Of a DNA stretch of 10,496 bases, positions 6,611 through 10,496 are shown in pieces. A program made the translations under genes and the position numbers. Position 1 is the stretch's first letter. Each line of letters starts with the position of its first letter. The notes under the pieces were generated by a model, which had not been told where the DNA came from, made no database searches, and saw only the letters and a program-made list of their open reading frames with translations. The DNA is from Candidatus Thorarchaeota archaeon. GTDB lineage: Archaea; Asgardarchaeota; Thorarchaeia; Thorarchaeales; Thorarchaeaceae. The stretch lies in contig JAEOUL010000281.1 of NCBI GenBank assembly GCA_016839345.1, positions 1 through 10,496 of the forward strand. Direction: 5' to 3'.

Positions 6611-7720
6611 ATGCCAGAAGCGACATTTGTAGTTCATCTTGACGACTATCAGGGATTCATTGTCAAACAACGGTTCCCTCTGACACTAACACTCAATGAA
6701 AAAGTACTCAACCTCATCTTCTATGAGCAACAGAAGGAGAAGAAAGAAACTCTTGCTTACTCAGAAATAGAGGGTCTGAGAATTACTACACATAGTTCTC
6801 CAGACTATCCTGGTTGGATGGTCTGTACATTACTTGGTCCAGAAGAAGTGTTTGAAGATCTTCGTACTAGTCTATCTGGATCAGGTAGATTGATTCTGGC
6901 ATTGATGAGCGAGGATGCAGAAGCAGTAAATCTTGAAGAGCTGGTTAAGAGTGGAAGTGTTCTAAAAGAAAAGAGTGAGGAACAAATTCTGGCTGAGATT
7001 TTCTTGACTCCATCCTCTGCCTTGTTGCTTGAACGAATGCAATCAGAGGGTGTTGAAAAAGCTGCAAAGCTATCAATCTGGTTGAAGAACCAAGTTCAGG
7101 ACGAAGTTGACCTAAGAGAGGCAATGGCACCGCTTATGAATTCTGGAGTTGTTCATGTTGAGTTAATTGGTAAAACTGCAGAAACTGTATTCCTTGTAAA
7201 AGACATCTTTGGATATCGAGCTCCACCTGTGGAATCGTTATTGAATGTCAAGCAGACATTGCCAGACATTGAAGAGAGATACAAAGAATATGTTACATCA
7301 TTCTTTTCTCCACCACCACCAAACAAAGGATACAATCCAACACTTCCTGTGGACGATCCTAATTCCCCAATTATGGATGACAGGGAGAAGTTATCTCGGC
7401 TAATCGCTGACAGCTTGAACTATATGGTTCTTGACGCCCTAAGAGCTGAGCCGCTGTCAATAGGAGATGTTTCCAAGAGGACGGCATTACCTGAATCAGT
7501 TGTGACTAAGGTACTCTGGTCATTAGAAGCAGAGAAAGTAGTGGTGCATTTCGATGACTTAGGTGTGTGGGCTTTACTTACTAATCCAAGAATTGAATCC
7601 TTCATTCCTGAATATATTCTCCCAGTTATAGCAAAGAAGGTGTCAGAGAAAGAAATAACACCCCAAGTTGCACGAAGACATCTCGAACTCTTGATTCAGA
7701 ATTGTGGTGAAGTGCAGTGA
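6611..7720 (+). CDS. Tandem winged-helix protein, partner of the longin-GTPase
   Basis: A 369-residue soluble protein from the ATG at 6611; an in-frame TTG at 6599 would add four residues. Residues 1-115 form an alpha/beta domain (FVVHLDDYQGFIVKQRFPL..., then LSGSGRLILALMSED) that could be a longin- or roadblock-like fold, but I cannot confirm this. About 124-205 reads as a winged helix with a beta-wing (VVHVELIGKTAETVFLVKD). A Pro-rich linker (FFSPPPPNKGYNP) follows. About 257-327 is a clearer winged helix, with recognition-type helix SVVTKVLWSLEAEKVVVH. The gene overlaps the downstream GTPase by 4 bp, so the two products are probably made in fixed ratio and act together. One reading is a regulator or effector of that GTPase; a DNA-binding factor is the alternative. 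I do not know a named family with this architecture. Confidence 0.85.
   Translation: MPEATFVVHLDDYQGFIVKQRFPLTLTLNEKVLNLIFYEQQKEKKETLAYSEIEGLRITTHSSPDYPGWMVCTLLGPEEVFEDLRTSLSGSGRLILALMSEDAEAVNLEELVKSGSVLKEKSEEQILAEIFLTPSSALLLERMQSEGVEKAAKLSIWLKNQVQDEVDLREAMAPLMNSGVVHVELIGKTAETVFLVKDIFGYRAPPVESLLNVKQTLPDIEERYKEYVTSFFSPPPPNKGYNPTLPVDDPNSPIMDDREKLSRLIADSLNYMVLDALRAEPLSIGDVSKRTALPESVVTKVLWSLEAEKVVVHFDDLGVWALLTNPRIESFIPEYILPVIAKKVSEKEITPQVARRHLELLIQNCGEVQ
7706..7710 (+). promoter_or_regulatory. Shine-Dalgarno inside the upstream gene, coupling the GTPase
   Basis: GGTGA lies 6 nt before the GTG at 7717, inside the last codons of the winged-helix gene. The GTG start and the TGA stop share the sequence GTGA (7717-7720). 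This is a classic arrangement for translational coupling and fixes the GTPase start. Confidence 0.6.
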
Positions 7721-8568
7721 TTAGAAGCGTTTATGTGCTTGGCGAGCAGGGAAATATGCTCTATTCCAAAGACTATGCCAAGAGTGATTCAAAGGCAGAT
7801 TTAGTTGAGTTCCTTGTCAATCTTACGCACTTTCTTAGGACAGTTGATCTTGAGAACAAAACAGAATTCATGAATGTTGCAGTTTCACGAATTTTCTTTG
7901 CACAAAGGGACACGTTCACCTTCATGTTCATTGCTGACAAGGCGGATGATTCAGTACAAATAGAGGAGAAAATGGACCAGCTAGTTGATTCTTTCATGAG
8001 GGATTATGCTAATTTGGCACTTGCGAACCAGCCATTAGATGGATTTGATGAAAAAGTAGACGAGATAGCAGTAACTATGGTAAAAGTCGCAATTCTGGGC
8101 TTTGCTGGTGTAGGAAAGACAACAACACTTCATCTCTTACGTGGAGAAACTCTTCCACTTGTACATGATCCAACCATTGGTGTTAGTATCAAGAAATTAC
8201 CTGAAGAGGTCGAAAATGCAAACATAGTACTCTGGGACTTGGCGGGTCAGTCACGATTTAGCATACTATGGGCGAAGATGATAGCCAATGCACAGGTTGT
8301 CATTATTGTTACAGACAGCACTTTGGAAAATGTTCTGAGGAGTAAAAAATTAGTTACTCTAGTGAAGGATGAAGTTCCTGATGCAAAAGTCATTGGTATT
8401 GCAAACAAACAGGACTTGCCTACAGCATTGACTCCAGAACGAGTTGGCCAGATTCTAGCGATTCCAACGTATGAACTAGTCGCAATTGACATCTCATATA
8501 GAGACCGCCTTATCCAAATAATAAGACGAGCTATCTTAGAAGGAAAAGCAGAAGCAAAAGCTGCGTAA
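7717..8568 (+). CDS. Longin-domain/Arf-like small GTPase fusion
   Basis: A 283-residue two-domain protein. Residues 1-97 resemble a longin fold of the adaptin-sigma or SRX type: it starts MIRSVYVLGEQGNMLYSK, and the later strands and helix (VAVSRIFFAQRDTFTFMFIA, then KMDQLVDSFMRDY) follow the sigma-adaptin pattern. From about 120 on it is a Ras-superfamily GTPase: P-loop GFAGVGKTT (128-136), switch I DPTIGV with T153, switch II WDLAGQ (173-178) keeping the catalytic Gln178, and NKQDLP (230-235), the Arf/Sar/SRbeta-type G4. The G5 loop is degenerate (VAIDISYRD). There is no C-terminal Cys for prenylation and no obvious N-myristoylation Gly2, so membrane binding would need the longin domain or a partner. 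In eukaryotes longin domains bind or regulate such GTPases on membranes; having both in one chain is notable. Translation is coupled to the winged-helix gene. Confidence 0.93.
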   Translation: MIRSVYVLGEQGNMLYSKDYAKSDSKADLVEFLVNLTHFLRTVDLENKTEFMNVAVSRIFFAQRDTFTFMFIADKADDSVQIEEKMDQLVDSFMRDYANLALANQPLDGFDEKVDEIAVTMVKVAILGFAGVGKTTTLHLLRGETLPLVHDPTIGVSIKKLPEEVENANIVLWDLAGQSRFSILWAKMIANAQVVIIVTDSTLENVLRSKKLVTLVKDEVPDAKVIGIANKQDLPTALTPERVGQILAIPTYELVAIDISYRDRLIQIIRRAILEGKAEAKAA

Positions 8569-8661
8569 CTTATTGTAACTCAACATTCGAAATCTGATGT
8601 GTATGCATCAAGGCAAAGGTTAAGAACCAAACAGAATGAATAACGCGTAATAGCTGCCTAT

Positions 8662-8667
8662 AGGTGA
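8662..8667 (+). promoter_or_regulatory. Shine-Dalgarno fixing the coiled-coil protein start
   Basis: AGGTGA, a perfect archaeal ribosome-binding sequence, lies 5 nt before the ATG at 8673. The in-frame GTG at 8664 is inside this site and is therefore not a credible start, although it lengthens the open frame by three codons. Confidence 0.65.
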
Positions 8668-8672
8668 CAAAA

Positions 8673-9242
8673 ATGTCCTTTGATTTAGAAGGTATCATGG
8701 AAAAACTCAAAGAAATTGAAGGTTTCGCCGAGAATGTTGCAGAAACTAAAAGGCTTGCAGATAACTTGGCAGAGAACTTCGCCAAAATGAAAATGCAAAT
8801 CAACCAATCAATAAACGACAGCTTCACTGAGATAGCCAATCAAATTGATACATTACGAAAGAATATGGAGAAGATGGAGAGCGTCAAAACAGAAGCCCCA
8901 AAAGTTGACACTCCGGCTCCGGCAGCAACCCCAGAACCGGCGCCAGCGCCGGAGGTTACGCCGACTCCAGAACCTACTCCTGAACCAGTTCCTGCTGTAG
9001 AACCAGAACCGACACCTGAACCAACCCCTGAACCAGTTCCTGCTGCAGAAGCAGCTCCAGCTGAGGGCAGTGACCAGATGGATTTCTTGCTACAACAGAA
9101 AGATCGATTAAAGGCTCAATTAACGGACTTGCGTTTCGACTACATGAGAGGATACATTCCTGAAGACGAGTACAAGACAAAAGAGTCAGAGCTTGACGCT
9201 CAACTTGAGGATGTTGATAAGCAAATTGCTGCTTTGAAATAG
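8673..9242 (+). CDS. Coiled-coil protein with Pro/Glu linker and C-terminal helical hairpin
   Basis: A 189-residue protein in three parts. Residues 1-70 are a heptad-like amphipathic helix region (MEKLKEIEGFAENVAETKRL onward), likely an oligomerising coiled coil. Residues about 75-133 are a flexible Pro/Glu/Ala/Thr linker containing two copies of a 16-residue unit. Residues about 136-189 (MDFLLQQKDRLKAQL, then RGYIPEDEYKTKESELDAQL) form a helical hairpin whose turn resembles the SHOCT-type motif (GxIxxxEYxxKxxxL), often found as a short oligomerisation module. No signal peptide or transmembrane segment is seen, so it is probably a cytoplasmic scaffold or tether; the function is unknown. It begins 104 bp after the longin-GTPase on the same strand and may have its own promoter, although no strong TATA box is visible. 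Confidence 0.83.
   Translation: MSFDLEGIMEKLKEIEGFAENVAETKRLADNLAENFAKMKMQINQSINDSFTEIANQIDTLRKNMEKMESVKTEAPKVDTPAPAATPEPAPAPEVTPTPEPTPEPVPAVEPEPTPEPTPEPVPAAEAAPAEGSDQMDFLLQQKDRLKAQLTDLRFDYMRGYIPEDEYKTKESELDAQLEDVDKQIAALK
8961..9056 (+). repeat. Two tandem 48-bp units in the Pro/Glu linker
   Basis: Residues 97-112 and 113-128 of the coiled-coil protein are near-identical 16-residue units (PTPEPTPEPVPA plus four variable residues). At DNA level both contain CTGAACCAGTTCCTGCTG, 48 bp apart, with third-position differences elsewhere. This looks like a tandem duplication within the linker. Confidence 0.75.
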
Positions 9243-9265
9243 ATGAATGAAAGAATAACTTGGCT

Positions 9266-9289
9266 CGCACTCGGAGTTAATAGAGTGCG
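9266..9289. terminator. Hairpin between convergent genes, possible terminator
   Basis: CGCACTC (9266-9272) pairs perfectly with GAGTGCG (9283-9289) around a 10-nt loop. It lies between the stop of the coiled-coil gene (9242) and the stop of S25e (9331), where both transcripts must end. A T-rich tract (TCTTATTTTC) follows on the plus strand about 10 nt later. Archaeal termination relies mostly on U-tracts, so the hairpin's role is a suggestion. Confidence 0.35.
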
Positions 9290-9330
9290 GTCCAGCTCTC
9301 TTATTTTCGATAATTCTAATAGAAGTGAAA

Positions 9331-10218
9331 TTACTTCTTTTTAGTAGTCTTCTTAGCTGATTTCTTTTCATCAGCCTTTTTCTTTGTGGTTGTCTTTTTT
9401 GCTGGCTTTTCCTCAGCTTTCTTCTTGGTGGTGGTTTTTTTAGGAGTCTCCTTCTTCTCTTCTTTCTTCTTAGCTGGTGCCTTCTTCTTAGGAGTCTCTT
9501 TCATCTCTTCTTTCTTCTTAGCTGGGGCCTTCTTCTTAGGAGCCTCTTCCTTCTCCTCTTTCTTCTTGGCTGGAGTCTTCTTCTTAGGAGCCTCTTTCTT
9601 CTCCTCTTTCTTCTTGGCTGGAGTCTTCTTCTTAGGAGCCTCTTTCTTCTCCTCTTTCTTCTTGGCTGGAGCCTTCTTCTTTGGCTCCTCTACTTCGGGT
9701 ATTTCAGGTTGAGCAGCGGGTGCCACCAAAGGCTCAACAACGACCTCGGGTCTAGTATCCTTGCGTTCCTTTTTCTCTCCAACCTCTCTTCTCTTCCAAG
9801 CAAGTCTACCTGGTTTGACAGCTCCAGGAGTACCTGCTGCTAAGAGTGCGATATCCATTTCTTCTGTGATCACAGTTTCTTTAGGAACGCTTGAAGCTAC
9901 TTCTTCAAGAGCATCAGCCACCATTACTGGAGCGCCTCCCTCTCTCTTTTCAAGCTCAACGGGAGTCGTATAGACTACAAATCCGCCCTCTCTAATGTAA
10001 GGTACAACAACTCCTTCAGCTTCTTTCTCTCTTAGGATCTGTCGGGCGATACTAATTCGGATGTTGAATCGATTGGCAAGATCAAAGCAGGTGATAGATT
10101 TAGCTTTCTTAAGATATTCATCAATGTTTGATGTGGTATCAGATTTGAGAACAGCATCTCGAACGATTCTCTCTGTCTTTGCGGCTGATTTGCCCCACTT
10201 TTTTCGGCTGATAGTAAT
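9331..10218 (-). CDS. rps25e: Small-subunit ribosomal protein S25e with long Lys-rich tail; non-ATG start
   Basis: Counted from an ATT at 10218, the protein has 295 residues. Residues 1-90 are the S25e winged-helix core: SRKKWGKSAAKTERIVRD, then SITCFDLANRFNIRISIAR, QILREKEAEGVV and GGFVVYTTP, matching eukaryotic S25 (KKKWSK...LKIRGSLAR...GLIKLVS...VIYT). S25e sits on the 40S head near the E site in eukaryotes. Family members are about 100-125 residues, so this one is more than twice the usual length. The extension has an acidic/Pro linker (about 100-178) and then a Lys/Ala/Pro/Glu tail (179-295) with five 16-residue repeats, ending TTKKK. No ATG, GTG or TTG exists in frame between the TAG at 10242-10240 and residue 99. 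AGGAG at 10227-10223 points to ATT 10218 (4 nt spacing) or ATC 10212 (10 nt). The frame was checked codon by codon across the region. A sequencing error near the A-run at the start remains possible. Confidence 0.87.
   Translation of the reverse strand: MTISRKKWGKSAAKTERIVRDAVLKSDTTSNIDEYLKKAKSITCFDLANRFNIRISIARQILREKEAEGVVVPYIREGGFVVYTTPVELEKREGGAPVMVADALEEVASSVPKETVITEEMDIALLAAGTPGAVKPGRLAWKRREVGEKKERKDTRPEVVVEPLVAPAAQPEIPEVEEPKKKAPAKKKEEKKEAPKKKTPAKKKEEKKEAPKKKTPAKKKEEKEEAPKKKAPAKKKEEMKETPKKKAPAKKKEEKKETPKKTTTKKKAEEKPAKKTTTKKKADEKKSAKKTTKKK
9445..9684 (-). repeat. Five tandem 48-bp units coding the S25e tail
   Basis: On the minus strand, five consecutive 16-codon units read PKKK(A/T)PAKKKEE(K/M)(K/E)E(A/T). 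They are in frame with no interruption. The middle copies are nearly identical at DNA level (shared TCTTCTTGGCTGGAGTCTTC on the plus strand), indicating recent duplication, while the outer copies have diverged. A degenerate Thr-rich version (TTTKKK) follows to the stop. Confidence 0.85.
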
Positions 10219-10222
10219 TACT

Positions 10223-10227
10223 CTCCT
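10223..10227 (-). promoter_or_regulatory. Shine-Dalgarno of S25e, pointing to an ATT or ATC start
   Basis: AGGAG on the minus strand is the only strong ribosome-binding sequence before the S25e core. The next in-frame candidates are ATT (10218-10216, 4 nt away) and ATC (10212-10210, 10 nt away). It lies about 20 nt downstream of the transcript start expected from the TATA box at 10278-10271. Confidence 0.5.
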
Positions 10228-10269
10228 AGACTCTTGTAACTAGGTTCACGGCGGAAAACTTGGGTTTGA

Positions 10270-10278
10270 CTTTTAAAG
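10270..10278. promoter_or_regulatory. TATA-like box, possibly serving both divergent genes
   Basis: CTTTTAAAG is a perfect palindrome that fits an archaeal TATA box on either strand. On the minus strand, initiation about 25 nt away (near 10248) would give S25e a leader of about 30 nt. On the plus strand, initiation near 10302 would give the gene at 10328 a leader of about 26 nt. Confidence 0.5.
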
Positions 10279-10327
10279 ATGCTCATTGGTTGGTTTTTTG
10301 TAGAGCCAATTGGAGTTTGAAAGCAAG

Positions 10328-10496
10328 ATGCCAGCTGTAATTGATATAAATGAACTCAGCAAAATCTTGGTATCGTTCGCTTACAGGGAACTTCAGAAGA
10401 AAAAGATAGTTGTAAAGTGGGGAAAAACATCTAGTTTTGGACAAGTTCGTTGGAGTGATGATAACGACGAGATTGACATCAGAATAAATCAGAGTG
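10328..10496 (+). CDS. Unknown protein, 5' part only
   Basis: An ATG at 10328 opens a frame of 56 codons that runs off the right edge. The protein begins MPAVIDINELSKILVSFAYR and continues with a Lys-rich stretch (ELQKKKIVVKWGKTSSFG) and then an Asp-rich one (RWSDDNDEIDIRINQS). It has a soluble, mixed alpha/beta look. Too little is present to assign a family. No close Shine-Dalgarno is seen (GGAG at 10312-10315 is 12 nt away), but the palindromic TATA box upstream is well placed. It diverges from S25e. Confidence 0.65.
   Translation, partial: MPAVIDINELSKILVSFAYRELQKKKIVVKWGKTSSFGQVRWSDDNDEIDIRINQS

Noticed and set aside
7717..8568. MglA/roadblock-type bacterial GTPase
   Set aside because: NKQDLP and WDLAGQ with an N-terminal longin-like domain fit Arf/Rab-like archaeal and eukaryotic GTPases better than MglA.
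8664..8672. GTG at 8664 as start of the coiled-coil protein
   Set aside because: The GTG is part of the AGGTGA ribosome-binding site for the ATG at 8673.
8673..9242. Vps23 steadiness-box (ESCRT-I) domain at the C-terminus
   Set aside because: The hairpin is short, and its turn motif resembles SHOCT-type modules more than the steadiness box; the similarity is too weak to claim ESCRT-I.
9445..9684. Regular 48-bp repeats as a CRISPR array
   Set aside because: The units are contiguous with no unique spacers and keep an open reading frame, so they are a coding tandem repeat.
9386..9712. Plus-strand open frame with a Phe/Ala/Gly-rich, membrane-like product
   Set aside because: It is the antisense of the Lys-rich S25e tail. 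AAG/AAA codons read backwards give Phe/Leu-rich text, and the S25e frame is far better supported.
10202..10286. Upstream ATG (10286) as the S25e start through a frameshift
   Set aside because: That ATG lies upstream of the likely TATA box, and its frame ends at a TAA that overlaps the ATT at 10218, in a different frame from S25e. A non-ATG start is simpler.

Overview
The window looks like a chromosomal fragment from an Asgard archaeon; a Thorarchaeota-like lineage is my best guess, but that level is inference. The archaeal signs are a small ribosomal subunit protein of the S25e family, an archaeal-type glutamyl-tRNA synthetase, TATA-like boxes and Shine-Dalgarno sites of the GGTGA/AGGTGA type. 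The Asgard-like signs are two eukaryotic-signature proteins: a large protein ending in an ESCRT-II (EAP30, Vps22/SNF8-like) domain, and an Arf/Rab-like small GTPase fused to an N-terminal longin-type domain.

Layout. Positions 1-642 (minus) hold the start of a very basic protein I do not recognise, which runs off the left edge. Behind it, on the same strand, is glutamyl-tRNA synthetase (695-2431). A small plus-strand gene (2590-2913) encodes a Cys-rich zinc-binding head with an extremely acidic tail; it starts at GTG and converges on the next block. That block (minus) is a multi-pass membrane protein of the YdjM/DUF457 metal-dependent hydrolase type (2919-3686), preceded by the large ESCRT-II-domain protein (3735-6050 or 6089). 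Across a roughly 60-bp divergent promoter region, the plus strand carries a Cys/His-rich B-box-like protein (6152-6535), then a winged-helix protein (6611-7720) translationally coupled to the longin-GTPase (7717-8568), then a coiled-coil protein with a Pro/Glu linker (8673-9242). Converging from the right is S25e (9331-10218, minus), which has a long repetitive Lys/Ala/Pro tail and no ATG, GTG or TTG start. A partial unknown gene leaves the window at the right edge (10328 onward, plus).

How the genes may work together. The translation genes (gltX, S25e) look like ordinary housekeeping. The centre holds candidates for membrane or trafficking biology: an ESCRT-II-like scaffold and a longin/GTPase with a co-translated winged-helix partner. 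No ESCRT-III, Vps4 or ubiquitin gene is visible, so a role in a working ESCRT pathway is inferred from domain similarity only. There is no gene-free stretch above about 130 bp. I saw no tRNA, rRNA, CRISPR array, transposase or prophage feature.
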